From positions 9,301,496 through 9,365,495 of the forward strand of contig CM034111.1 in NCBI GenBank assembly GCA_019914945.1: a stretch of DNA of 64,000 nt, written 5' to 3'. Of this stretch, positions 11,655 to 22,699 are shown piece by piece. The notes under the pieces were generated by a model, which searched no databases, was not told the DNA's origin, and saw only the letters and a program-made list of their open reading frames with translations. This DNA is from Typha latifolia. Taxonomy: Eukaryota > Streptophyta > Magnoliopsida > Poales > Typhaceae. The translations under genes and the position numbers were made by a program. The stretch's first letter is position 1. Every line of letters begins with the position of its first letter.

Positions 11655-12659
11655 TCACGCTATACTGCACTCAGTGGGCAATCCTTGAGGGAATCGCTTC
11701 ACATCGGTGCAGTAGTTGTAGATCATGTAGTTCTTCTGCACCCACCTCATCCTCGCCTGCCTTGTGGAATCCAACTCCTGGTAGAACCAATCGCCACCTG
11801 GTAAAGTGGTGCTGCTGGTCAGAGCATTGAAGTTTCTATACGATGCCGTGAATGGAGCTTTGCTCCAGTCCGTCTTGATCAGCCCACCCCTCGTAGCCCA
11901 GTCATCGGCGTTCCATAGGCTGGAGTAGATCTTCATCGGTTGCTTCTTTGGGAATGCGATGCCTCTGGATTCCAGATTCTTGAAATCTCTGATGGGTATG
12001 TTGTCCACCATGAAGCTGAAACATTAAAGTCCGATCGATGATGAGCATGGCATTCAATACGAGATAAGTAAGCATTAATGTGGTAAATTAGTGGCTAGCT
12101 TAGTGCTCACATGACATGTCTCGGATTCCAGAGAATGGAGTAGGTGTGGAAGTCCTTGGTGGGATCGAACCAGAGGTGGAACTGCATCTCCCTGTTCCCC
12201 TTCCCCTGGGTGAACACATTGGTGTGGAGAGTGTACGGATCGCCACTAAGGTTCCCAAGGAACTCGAAGTCGATCTCATCATGTGTTGGTCCTTGAGACG
12301 ATAACTGCAATGAATCATACGATTTCAGAACTATGTATCTATATAACTCAACGTAAGACAAAGTTGTAGGTATAGAGGTGGTGATCAGGACTACTCACAT
12401 AGTACGCAGTAACAGTGCCAGCGGAGTTTCCCGGGACGAGCTTGAGCTGCATGTCGATCTTGCCAAAGAGGTACTCCTTCTTGGACTGGAAGCCAGAGCC
12501 AGAGGTATGGTCAAGGGTGAGAGTAAGGAGATCCCCATTGTTGAGGATCTTGCCACGGCCGTCACCCCAAGTGATGTCAAAGTCTTGGTAGAAGTTGCCA
12601 GCGTGTGCCATCGCGATCAAAGAGATGATGAGCACCAAGAGAGGGACTAGTGAAGCCAT
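11655..12659 (-). CDS. XTH: xyloglucan endotransglucosylase/hydrolase, copy C
   Basis: Exons 12659-12399, 12304-12111 and 12015-11655 encode about 271 residues. Signal peptide and mature N-terminus match copy [11 protein letters not shown] starts at residue 95, followed by NLS. Exon 3 has [14 protein letters not shown] where B has [13 protein letters not shown], one codon longer, and ends PTECSIA; the extra cysteine pair is absent. Intron 2 (12016-12110) closely matches intron 2 of copy F rather than only that of B, including the words GTGGTAAATTAGTGGCTAGC. This points to sequence exchange between C and F. Confidence 0.95.
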
Positions 12660-12737
12660 TGTTAGTAGTAGATGAGTGAGAAAGAGGAGGAGAGATGTGG
12701 ATGGGAATGATGAAGGGTAGAGCAATAGATGGTGTGA

Positions 12738-12744
12738 ATTTATA
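12738..12744 (-). promoter_or_regulatory. TATA box of XTH-C
   Basis: TATAAAT on the minus strand in the same context and distance from the ATG as in XTH-B. Confidence 0.6.
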
Positions 12745-12759
12745 GGTGACAATGAGATG

Positions 12760-13051
12760 GTGGATATGATTGAGAAGAGCTGGCAACAGAGGGGGAGAAA
12801 AGAGACGTGTTAGAAGCAGCAACGCGGCAAATAAAAAAAAGTAGCTCTGAGGAGTAGGGGAGGAAGTAAGAGAGCTGCTTCCGTTTGAGACAGAGGAGGA
12901 AGTGGGGTTGGGATTCCATTCTGGTCGGTCCGACGGGCCGCCCGATGCACGCCACCTGTCCTCGCACATTGAATTCCATTTTGTCTGTGCTTTTGTTTTG
13001 GAATAATGAGCACTCCACGGTTGACCACATTCAGCGCACCTTTTATAGAAA

Positions 13052-13096
<45 letters not shown>

Positions 13097-13790
13097 AAAA
13101 AACTTTGGCATTTTTTCTAGAAAGAAATCCCACTTGAAATTAGACATTACCCATAATTTTATATCTCAGCATCACTTATTTTTGCTTCACTTTGTGTGTG
13201 TTTGATTGCTAGAAAGTAAAATTTAATAAATTAATTCTCTTGTTTTAAGAAAGTCTAATAGAAAAGTGAAGCTATTTTTATGAGATAACAATTTTTTTTT
13301 CTTTAATTTTTTTTTAAAAAAATCTTATTGTGATTATAAGTAGATTTAGCTAGGTTTACAAAGTAAAACAAAAAAATTAAAAAAAATTATTTTGATTTTT
13401 TTGGGTATAAATGTCTGCAAATGAAATGAAAGTAATAAAAAAAATTAAAAAAAAAAAAAAAAAAAAAACTTATTGGTGAGTAGTGACATGGAAGCTTCTT
13501 CATTCATTGGGCCAATTGGGTCTAACTTTTATCATTTATCACGCATCATTTAACTTTAGTGATGAAAGAAGCGTGCCTTGGTAGAGTCTTCTCGAACTTA
13601 TTATGGACATAAAATTTTGCTATAGTTTAAGCACATCATCTTATTGTTTAGTAAACTAATTGACCAAAATCTTAATTAAGATATGTAGATCTTATAAACA
13701 ATAATAAAGTCTGAACACTCATCCGTATCTCTAAATCTAGTCGAACTAAAATTGTATATCTTCCTCAAAAAAAATTTAATTTATTGCATT
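12760..13790. other. upstream region of XTH-C with (TA)n tract
   Basis: Proximal part resembles the XTH-B promoter up to about 13035. A pure TA microsatellite lies at about 13056-13092 and A-runs at about 13440-13468. 13495-13622 matches the distal flank of XTH-B. Open frames here are extensions through the TA tract and are not genes. Confidence 0.55.
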
Positions 13791-13794
13791 GTAA

Positions 13795-15395
13795 ATTATA
13801 GATGCAAGATAACTAACAATCCGTTCCACTATTCAACGCCCAGGGCTAATAGTCAAAGTTCTTCTGATCAGCTAGACTCCACTTAGTACTACTTTGAGAT
13901 ATTGATGCAAATGAACAAGTATAGAATGTATGGGTTCTTTACCTTGCAGCTTTGATGATGATGTTAATTCGGACAATAATAAAATTTTCCTTTTTCTCTC
14001 AAGATCCTATATTTTTATGTATATATGCTCTCCAAAATCCTCGCGAACGAAATAACATTCATTTTCATAATATAAGTGATGAAAAAGGACTACGAATAGG
14101 GGTGTAAACGAGCCGAGCCGAGCCTGAGCGAGCCGGCTCTGGCTCTAGCTCGGCTCGAAATTACTTTCGAGCCTCATAATTTTGCTCAGGCTCAGCTATG
14201 CTTAACTCAAGCCAAGCTCGAGCTGAGCCTAACCAAGCCCGAGCAAGCTCGGGCTCGATTAGAGGATAAGGCGGTGGCAGCGTGGGTGATGGCGGTGCGA
14301 GCGATGGTGGCATGGATGGCAACTTGCCGAAGGAGTCGAAGACGGATGGAGGAGGAGGAGGAGACGACGATGAGGAGATGGTGAATGAAGGAGGAAGAGG
14401 AAGCCGACGGAGTGGACGAGGAGTAGGCCAACGGAGGAGGGGGAGGAGGAGACCGACGGAGAGGAGGACGTGGCGCTGCGGTGGTGGCTTGCCGATGGAG
14501 GCCGACGGAGAGGGAGGAGGTGGCGGTGCGTGGGATGAGGCTATGAGTGGTGATCTGGTGGATGAGGGTGAGGGTGAGAGTGAGGGTGAAGGTGAGAGTG
14601 GGGTAGGTGAGGGAATTGAGGGTGATGGCCTGATGGGGGAGGGTGACGTGATGGGTGAGGGTGGGTGAGGGTGATGGATTGGTTAGTGAGGGACACGCAA
14701 CAATATTTCTTTATGCCACGTGTCCTTAGTTATAGCTAGTCAGGCTATCGAGCCTACCGAGTCGAGCCTAAGCGAGCCGGCTCCAACTCAGGCTCGGCTC
14801 GATATTAATTTCAAGCCTATTACAACGGCTCGACCTCGGCTCAGCTCTGATCGAGCCGAGCCCGAGCCAAGCCTGAGCCGGTCGTCAAGCCTGACAACCC
14901 TAACTAGGAAGTCCCAAAATATCTTTCAAATATTTCAAAAAATGGGCTCTAATGGGCATTTGAATGGTCACCGACAACCCTAACTAGGAAGTCCCAAAAA
15001 ATTATTGCACTGTGACACAATAGATTACAGCCCATTCCACTTTTCAATGCCAGTGTTATTAGTTGAAGTTCTTTCTTGTCTACTAGACCTCACAATAAAT
15101 TACTCATGTCCATGTCTCAGTGCTACTTTGAGACATTGATGCAAATGAACAAATAAATATCTGAGATCTTCATGTTGTATCTTTAGTAGTGAAGTTATTT
15201 CGGACAATAATAAACTCTTCCCTTTTCTCCCAAGATCCTAGAATTTTTATGTATGTCTGTTCGCCAAAATACTCACCAATGAAATAACATTCATTTTCAT
15301 AATATAAGTGATTAAAGAGGACTAGGAAGCCCAAAAATCTCTTTCAAATATTTTAAAAAGTGGGCTCTATTAAGCATTTGAACGGTCACAAAAAA
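13795..15395. repeat. two diverged tandem segments, the first with an insertion
   Basis: 13795-14088 plus 14911-14965 reads in parallel with 15000-15392: both run TATTGCA, a CATTCCAC/CGTTCCAC word, GTTCTT, TACTTTGAGAyATTGATGCAAATGAAC, ACATTCATTTTCATAATATAAGTGAT, then AGGACTA-GGAAG-CCCAAAA and GGGCTCT. The first segment carries the hAT-like element at 14097-14902; the second is the empty site. The words GACAACCCTAACTAGGAAGTCC also recur at about 14892 and 14973. Confidence 0.7.
14097..14902. mobile_element. hAT-like nonautonomous element 1
   Basis: The 806-bp element starts TAGGGGTGTAAACGAGCC; its other end, read inward, is TAGGGTTGTCAGGCTTGACG. Flanks are ACTACGAA (14089-14096) and ACTAGGAA (14903-14910), an 8-bp target duplication with one change. 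The matching empty site near 15319 has a single ACTAGGAA. The interior is rich in GAGCCGAGCC/GGCTCGGCTC words and GA-rich low-complexity sequence, with no transposase. The 8-bp duplication and TAGGG-TGT ends fit the hAT superfamily. Confidence 0.8.
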
Positions 15396-15399
15396 ATTC

Positions 15400-15721
15400 C
15401 TCTTGTTTGAATGGATATGTTAAAATTTTGCTTTCTAGAATCTCAATTCTATAAATATTCAAATGGCTTTAATGATGATCTCCACACTAACTTCTCTACT
15501 TATCTAATGTAATGATATTGATATGCTTCATACTCTCATCTTCTTGTTATGAATAGAATAACCTTTAAAGTGTTGTTGCTTATTCTGAAGCAATTAAAAG
15601 AAGAGCAGGTCTTAGAGCAAGAATGTTTTATTTATGTAGCAGAGATCGATTTATGTTTCAAAACTGAGACAACAAGGAGTAGTAAACAATATGAACCACT
15701 TTGCTTCCAGTTTCTTGTTCA
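15400..15721. other. 3' flank of XTH-D, no gene seen
   Basis: AT-rich sequence directly after the stop of XTH-D in its orientation, probably containing its 3' UTR. A stretch resembling the XTH-C 3' flank (TTTATGTTTCAAAACT, ACAACAAGGAGTA) occurs at about 15650-15685 and 11522-11552. Confidence 0.5.
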
Positions 15722-16785
15722 TCACACTACGCTGCACTCTGCGGGCAATCCTTGCGGGAATCGCTTCACATCGGTGCAGTAGTTGTAGATCATGTAGCTC
15801 TTCTGCACCCACCTCATCCTCGCTTGGCTCGTCGAATCCAACTCCTGGTCGAACCAATCGCCGCCGGCCGAACCGGCGGTCGTCTTGGTCAGCGGACACC
15901 TCGAAGTTCCCGAAGCCCAAATGCAAGCATTTGCATTGAAGTTTCTATACGATGCCGTGAATGGAGCTTTGCTCCAGTCCGTCTTGATCAGCCCACCCCT
16001 CGTAGCCCAGTCATCGGCGTTCCATAGGCTGGAGTAGATCCTCATCGCTTGCTTCTTTGGGAATGCAATGCCTCTGGATTCCAGATTCTTGAAATCTCTG
16101 ATGGGTATGTTGTCCACCATGAAGCTGAAACATTGATGTACGATGAGCATAGCATTCAATACGAGATAAGTAGCATTAATGTAGTCAATTAGGTTGTTTC
16201 GTGCTCACATGACATGTCTTGGATTCCAGAGAATGGAGTAGGTGTGGAAGTCCTTGGTGGGATCGAACCAGAGGTGGAACTGCATCTCCCTGTTCCCCTT
16301 CCCCTGGGTGAACACATTGGTGTGGAGAGTGTATGGATCACCACTAAGGTTCCCAAGGAATTCGAAGTCGATCTCATCATGTGTTGGTCCTTGAGAAGAT
16401 AACTGCAATGAATCATACGATTTCAGAACTATATATATATATATATATAATTGAACAAAAGACAAAGTTGTAGGTAGATAGAGGTGGTGATCAGACTGCT
16501 TACATAGTACGCTGTCACAGTTCCGGCAGAGTTTCCTGGTACAAGCTTGATCTGCATGTCAATCTTGCCAAAGAGGTACTCCTTCTTGGACTGGAACCCA
16601 GAGCCAGAGGTCTTGTCAAGGGTGAGTGAGAGGAGATCGCCATTGTTGAGGATCTTGCCACGGCCATCACCCCAAGTGATGTCAAAGTCTTGGTAGAGGT
16701 TACCAGCACACGCAAAGGCCAAAAAGCAACAAGCTAAGAGAGCAAATGGCAAGACCATGGTAGCATTAGAAGAAGAAGATGCCAT
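15722..16785 (-). CDS. XTH: xyloglucan endotransglucosylase/hydrolase, copy D
   Basis: Exons 16785-16504, 16402-16209 and 16124-15722 encode about 292 residues, the longest copy. The signal peptide is [20 protein letters not shown] followed by [18 protein letters not shown] starts at residue 102, followed by NLS. Exon 3 keeps the ancestral insert with two cysteines ([18 protein letters not shown]), so D retains both C-terminal cysteine pairs, unlike B, C and E-H. Substitutions include GNLYQDFD and MQIKLVPG. Intron 1 contains a TA tract at 16431-16449. Confidence 0.95.
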
Positions 16786-16852
16786 CTAATAGAAAAAGTA
16801 GAGTACTAGTAGTAGCAGACGTGATGAGTGGAAGCATTAGATGATGGGTAGT

Positions 16853-16864
16853 ATATATTTATAT
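16853..16864 (-). promoter_or_regulatory. TATA box of XTH-D
   Basis: TATATAAATATA on the minus strand, about 70 bases upstream of the ATG at 16785. Confidence 0.6.
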
Positions 16865-16869
16865 ACATA

Positions 16870-17829
16870 GGGAGTGATGGAAGGAGATATGGATGAAGGA
16901 AGAGGACCATTCACTGATTGCTATGAGTTGTCTACAGATTGGAGAGAAAATTAAAGAGTAGGTTGACGCGCTAATGGCAAGCAGGAAGATGAGGACGAAG
17001 GTTATAATTTCCTTATAGGTTCCAGCTAAGGCCGGTCGCGTCGAGCTTAATGCCATCACCCGTGTGGTCTCCACCATTTACTGTAGCTAGATATTTCTTT
17101 CTTTCTTTCTTTCTTTCCTCCTTTTGTTGTAAAGTGAAGTTTGTAGATAGATATAAAATAGTTGGATTCTAGCTATGGTAGTTCATGGAGCAGCAATAAG
17201 GGGTGTGTTGATAGATAAATTTGCAACAACTCTTTGGAAAAAGGAAGTTTGAAGTTTCTAAACGATTGCAGCACTCTTATGATTGTTCATTAGGTCCCAT
17301 TTGGTCGCCAGTTAAAGAGAATTTAGTTAGTGTTTAGTTGTAAATTGCACCTCTAATTTAGAGAGAAGAGAGTGTTTAGTTGTTGTAAGCTATAAATGAG
17401 ATCGGTTTTGGAAGGAGATAGGTGAGTAGTAGGAAGGAGGAGAAAGGATTTTTGACATGAAATGTGAAGTTAAATCATTGGGTAAATTTATAATAAGTGA
17501 TTAAGTTTGAAATATAGTGTTAAATTTTAAAATCTAACCAAACCATAAAATTTATAACATAGACTGGTATTCAATGTTACAGAAAAAAAGTGGGACCCCA
17601 AATAGAAGAATTATTTCAAAATAAGTTGCCGTTATGTTCTGAATTGGAGAAGAATTGTGGAAAAAAAAATGTAGTCGTACATCTATTAGAGTAAGTTCAC
17701 TAGTTGACATCAAAATCATGGATGGTGCTCTACAAATGAGAAACAAAACAAAAACAAGAGTACTTGCTATTACAAATGGATTAAAGAATCAAAGAATGGG
17801 TTCTAGTTCTATTCGTTGTTGGATTCTCT
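16870..17829. other. XTH-D upstream / XTH-E 3' flank
   Basis: A CTTT microsatellite occurs at about 17097-17116. 17575-17829 matches the 3' flank of copies G and H in inverse orientation, with an extra block of about 45 bp (near 17720-17768) that G and H lack. No separate gene is seen. Confidence 0.55.
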
Positions 17830-18833
17830 TTAAGCAATAGAGCACTCGGCTGGCAATCCCTGAGGGAAGCGTTTGGCATCACTGCAGTAGTTATAGATCA
17901 TGTAGTTGCTCTGCACCCACTTCATCCTCTCTTGGCTCGTCGAATCCAACTGCTGGTTGAACCAACCAGCATCAGGCGAAGTAGTGCTGGTTTTAGCATT
18001 GAAATCTCTATAGGATGCAGTGAATGGGGCTTTGCTCCAGTCCGTCTTGATCAGCCCACCCCTCGTAGCCCAGTCCTCTGCATTCCATAGGCTGGAGTAG
18101 ATCCTCATCGGTTGCTTCTTTGGAAATGCGATTCCTCTGGATTCCAGATTCTTGAAATCTCTGATGGGTATGTTGTCCACCATGAAACTGAAACATATAA
18201 AGATTCAGCATATATAGTAAAAATTTAATATCATTAGATAAGGATGCATTATATTATATTAATACTCACATGACATGTTGTGGATTCCAGAGGATGGAGT
18301 AAGTGTGGAAATCCATGGTGGGATCAAACCAGAGGTGGAACTGCATCTCTCTGTTCCCCTTCCCCTGGGTGAACACATTGGTGTGGAGAGTGTAAGGATC
18401 ACCGCTAAGGTTCCCAAGGAACTCGAAATCGATCTCATCATGGGTTGGTCCTTGCGAGGATAACTGCAATGAATCATACCATATATTAATCACTTTAATC
18501 TTTCAACAAAGTTGGTAAGGTAGAAATGCTAGTAGGACTACTCACATAGTATGCAGTGACAGTGCCAGCAGAGTTTCCTGGTACAAGCTTGAGTTGCATG
18601 TCGATCTTGCCAAAGAGGTACTCCTTCTTGGATTGGAAGCCAGAGCCAGAGGTCTTGTCAAGGGAGAGGGAGAGGAGATCGCCATTGTTGAGAATCTTGC
18701 CACGGCCATCACCCCAGGTGATGTCGAAGTCTTGATAGAAATTGCCAGCAGAGGCAATGGCGAGAAGGGACGAACAAGCTAAGAGAGCAAATGGCAGGGC
18801 CATGAGAGCATTGGAAGAGGAAGACGAAGCCAT
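17830..18833 (-). CDS. XTH: xyloglucan endotransglucosylase/hydrolase, copy E
   Basis: Exons 18833-18546, 18463-18270 and 18187-17830 encode about 279 residues. Signal peptide about 1-29 ([20 protein letters not shown] then [10 protein letters not shown]). [10 protein letters not shown] starts at residue 104 (nucleophile Glu106), followed by NLS. Exon 3 has [20 protein letters not shown] and only the YNYC/AEC pair. The predicted protein equals that of copy G, on the opposite strand about 7 kb away; intron 1 appears identical to that of G and H. A G/H/E-specific change is [16 protein letters not shown], where B, C, D and F have TKDF and WNPRHV. Confidence 0.95.
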
Positions 18834-18900
18834 GTTGAAGTGGTGGAGAATAGAATGAGGAGGAGGTAGTGATGTAGTAGAGAGTAGGGTGGGTGGTGGG

Positions 18901-18908
18901 TTTATATA
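18901..18908 (-). promoter_or_regulatory. TATA box of XTH-E
   Basis: TATATAAA on the minus strand, about 70 bases upstream of the ATG, in the context CCTCCTATATAAACCCACC shared with copies G and H. Confidence 0.65.
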
Positions 18909-18959
18909 GGAGGTGATGGAATGGGATGCGAAGTAGGAAGGAAGTGGGATGCTTCACTC

Positions 18960-20585
18960 TTTTGTACTATTATAATGCTTATGAGTTGTCAACAGAGAGA
19001 AGGCAGCTGTAGTGCTGTGAAAAGAAGTAACAAAAGACTTTCTAATGGAGGTGTTTGGAATCTGGCCAGCTACAAGCTCTATCTATTGTCGCATGAGGTT
19101 TAGGGTGCGTCTGGTTGGGGATGGGATAAGAGGTGGATTAGTCGTGCTTATCTTAAAGAGACTACTACTATGACCAATTGGAGTAGGTTTACAAGTGGGA
19201 TATGATATTAGAAATCTAATCTCATGTTTGATTAATTATCTTGGATAAGGATTATAACCAATTAACATAAATCCCTACATATAAAAGGAATTTTATATAT
19301 AGAAAATTACAGCGAACAAAATAATAAAATTACTGCTAACTATGAAAGGGATCTTTAATTTATCAATTTGAAATTAGTGCCCCTATATATCAAATGCATC
19401 GGCTATCTTATCCAATCCTTAATTTAATAGCATGACCTCTTTTCTTGTTTGACTTTGAAGAACATCTTGTATTAATCCCTTTCATTACATATGGCTGTGT
19501 TTCCAATGGTGATTAAACAATTCATTCATGGTGTTTAGAAAATCTATTAGTTTTGATCTGTAAAAATGTTCGAACTGGCTGACGATATTCGAACGAGTTT
19601 GTATTTTGGATTTATATTTCGGCATTCAAACAACGTTATCTCCGTTAGAATGAGATGTAGACTTTTGATGACATTCAGACCGACGAAACTAGAGAGTTTG
19701 GAATGGGTCAGCATTCGAACAGGTTTCCAAAGAAGCATGAGCGTTCAAACGAATCATTGATCGATTTGGGTTTCCAACGGAGCACGAGTGTTCAAATGTT
19801 GTCAATCCTTGGAACGATCGCTAATTTCTTCGTCTCGGTGTCATGCCTTTAAATCCCGTTTGTTAGGTTTTAAGACAAAATGTGAGACAAGATTTTGCAA
19901 GAAGAGAGGGCTTTGTGAGATAGCACTCCTTTATTGTATTTAGGAGAGATTGGAGATTCGAAAATTTACATCTCTACTAGTAGATAAAAGATTTGCATTC
20001 ATCGTAGATAGAAGTATATTGTCGAACCACGTAAATTTCGTATCTCATTCTCTTTTATTTATTATTTATATATATATTTAGAGTTTCTAGGATATTTAAA
20101 ATTCTCATATTAGTTTTTGTTAATATTTAAATTTATTCTTATTTATTGCTATTCCTATTGAATTGCATCATGGGTGATTCGGTGATCACTCCGCTATCCT
20201 CCGTCTGAATTATTGCACGACGCTGGTAGTGTTTAAATGAAATGTGGTCCCAGAATTATCGAATTATTAATGGAGTTATTAGTTTGCAGGACTCACAGAA
20301 CCTCCTATTAATTACAGCGTTAAGTCCTTCACCAATTCTCTTCTCTATCCCGTGGATAGTATGTGTAATTATCTATTCCTTTCTTTGCATGGGAAGCTCG
20401 CTAAAGGAAGGATGTGTCTCCCAACCAAACAGTTTTATAACGTTAAAAATGCGGAAACTATGACCATGGATTATGTTATAAAAGTGTGACAAAGTGGGGA
20501 ATATATTTATTCTACTGTACACCATTACCATATATTCTGGACTAAAGAATAAATAAAAACAAATGGCTAGCTGCTTTCCTTCTCT
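18960..20585. other. XTH-E upstream region with a probable LTR fragment
   Basis: No gene. About 19560-19800 has several TTCGAACG/CATTCAAAC words like those in the solo-LTR family. About 19900-20160 has GTCGAACCACGTAAATTTCG followed by AT-rich sequence, a phrase common near the end of plant copia LTRs, so a decayed LTR is likely; I cannot place its ends. The rest is unassigned. Confidence 0.4.
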
Positions 20586-21601
20586 TCATGCCACGGAACA
20601 CTCTGCCGGTATGCCCTGAGGGAAGCGTTTCACGTCATTGCAGTAGTTGTAGATCATGAAGTTCTTCTGCACCCATCTCATCCTCTCCTGCCTCGTCGAA
20701 TCCAACTCCTGGAAGAACCAATCCCCACCTGGCGAAGTAGCGCTCGTTTTAGCGTTGAAGTTTCTATAGGATGCCGTGAATGGGGCTTTGCTCCAGTCCG
20801 TCTTGATCAGCCCACCCCTCGTAGCCCAGTCATCGGCATTCCATAAGCTGGAGTAAATCCTCATCGGTTGGTTCTTGGGGAATGCGATGCCTTTGGATTC
20901 CAGATTCTTGAAATCTCTGATGGGTATGTCGTCCACCATGAAGCTGAAACATTAAAGTACGATCGATGATGAGCATGGCATTCAATACGAGATAAGTAGC
21001 ATTGACGTGGTAAATTAGTGGCTAGCTTAGTGCTCACATGACATGTCTTGGATTCCAGAGAATGGAGTAGGTGTGGAAGTCCTTGGTGGGATCGAACCAG
21101 AGGTGGAACTGCATCTCCCTGTTCCCCTTCCCCTGGGTGAACACATTGGTGTGGAGAGTGTACGGATCGCCACTAAGGTTCCCAAGGAACTCGAAGTCGA
21201 TCTCATCATGTGTTGGTCCTTGAGAAGATAACTGCAATGAATCATACGATTTCAGAACTATGTATCTATATAACTCAACGTAAGACAAAGTCGTAGGTAT
21301 AGAAGTGGTGATCAGGACTACTCACATAGTACGCAGTAACAGTGCCAGCGGAGTTTCCAGGGACGAGCTTGAGCTGCATGTCGATCTTGCCAAAGAGGTA
21401 CTCCTTCTTGGACTGGAAGTCAGAGCCAGAGGTTTTGTCAAGGGTGAGAGAGAGGAGCTGGCCATTGTTTAGTATCTTGCCACGGCCAGCGCCCCAAGTG
21501 ATGTCAAAGCCCTGGAAGAAATTGCCAGCAGAGGCAATGGCCAAAAGGGAACAAGCTAAGAGAGCAAACGGTAAAACCTTGGAAGAGGAAGAAGATGCCA
21601 T
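20586..21601 (-). CDS. XTH: xyloglucan endotransglucosylase/hydrolase, copy F
   Basis: Exons 21601-21326, 21231-21038 and 20943-20586 encode about 275 residues. [10 protein letters not shown] starts at residue 100, followed by NLS. Exon 1 has three unusual changes at positions fixed in the other copies: FFQGFD for [15 protein letters not shown] for ITWGDGRGK, and SGSDFQSKK for SGSGFQSKK. The last two fall in the substrate-facing beta-sheet region of the family, so activity may be altered (inference). Exon 2 and both introns closely match copy C, while exon 3 ([39 protein letters not shown]) is its own. The second cysteine pair is absent. Confidence 0.93.
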
Positions 21602-21683
21602 GGGTTACTTTTTAAGTAGACTAATTACTCTTTGAGAGGTATGGGAGAGAGTGGCGTTGGAGATAGCATTAGGTTTGGGGGGG

Positions 21684-21691
21684 TTTATATA
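21684..21691 (-). promoter_or_regulatory. TATA box of XTH-F
   Basis: TATATAAA on the minus strand, about 85 bases upstream of the ATG. Confidence 0.6.
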
Positions 21692-21996
21692 GGAGTTCGA
21701 TGAAGGATGAGATAAAAGATGGAGATAGAGATAAGAGAGATAGAGATCAAGAGAAGGTTTCACTGTTTATATCTATGAGCTGGCTACAGATTGGAGACAG
21801 CAGCTGTGTGCATGACACGGAGTAATAAAGTGCAGCAGTTTGATGCATTCATGTTCCAACGCTAGCCCCCCCCCCCCCCCCAATTGAGATCGAAGAAGGT
21901 GATTTTATATAATAATGCAAGATTGTTGATAGTAATTTGCAAAGTGCCGGGGACGTTTCTCGATTTACGTGCATGTTTTTCTGGAACCGGAGCGGT

Positions 21997-22433
21997 CACG
22001 TGAGAAGGCTTCATGTGGTCCGGAGGATATCTGGCACGTGCGTTTCAGATGATTTGTTATAATAAATAGGAATATAGGGTGTTATCTGCAAAAGCTAGTT
22101 TTAATGACGCTAGCTGGAAATATTTTTTATTTTTTATTTTTATAAATTAGTCCATATTGTTTTAAACGTGTATAAACGATGTGTAATTTTTAAAAAAGGC
22201 AGGGACTGATATGATAAAAATGCTTTCTTTCTTTCTTTCCAGCTGGAGTGAAGTAGGGAAACATGGATGGATGCGTGCGTGAAAGTAGTTCAGTTGATGT
22301 GGTCCGGGAGCCTACCTGGCACGTGCGGTCTCGATCTCTGGGCTTCCAGCTGTCAAATCTGGAGCTTTTCGCAAAAGTGCACGGATGCGCAGCTGTGCGC
22401 TGTGTCGTTACGCGCGTGGCGAGGTGACACGTG
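21997..22433 (-). promoter_or_regulatory. cluster of four CACGTG G-boxes upstream of XTH-F
   Basis: Palindromic CACGTG occurs at 21997-22002, 22035-22040, 22320-22325 and 22428-22433, about 400-830 bases upstream of the XTH-F start. The central part is locally duplicated (ATGTGGTCCGG then CTGGCACGTGCG near 22014-22042 and 22299-22327). CACGTG is a known core for bHLH and bZIP factors. I noticed no such cluster before the other XTH copies. Confidence 0.55.
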
Positions 22434-22699
22434 TGGTTGGTAGGTCGCGTTCCCAACTCGCGGTTCGCTTTGCATGCCGATGCCGATGCCGACGAGGGGG
22501 GACCGCAGTAGCTCTTTACTCTTTGACTACTCTTCTTGCTGTGAGTTTGATTTTCCGCCTTTAGTGCGCCAGCTGTCTTCCCCCGGCTATTACCTTCGTT
22601 TCCTTTTCAAATAATAGCTGTCCGTCTGGTTGCTACCGGTAGTGATGCTACACGCAAAGGAATCAAGAAATAAATACACTTCGGATCATACCAACTAAT

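Noticed and set aside
13056..13097. Tyr/Ile-repeat peptides predicted around the TA tract
   Set aside because: Direct translation of a TA microsatellite.
14282..14668. 128-codon Gly/Glu-rich frame
   Set aside because: Low-complexity GA-rich interior of hAT-like element 1, without start context or family similarity.
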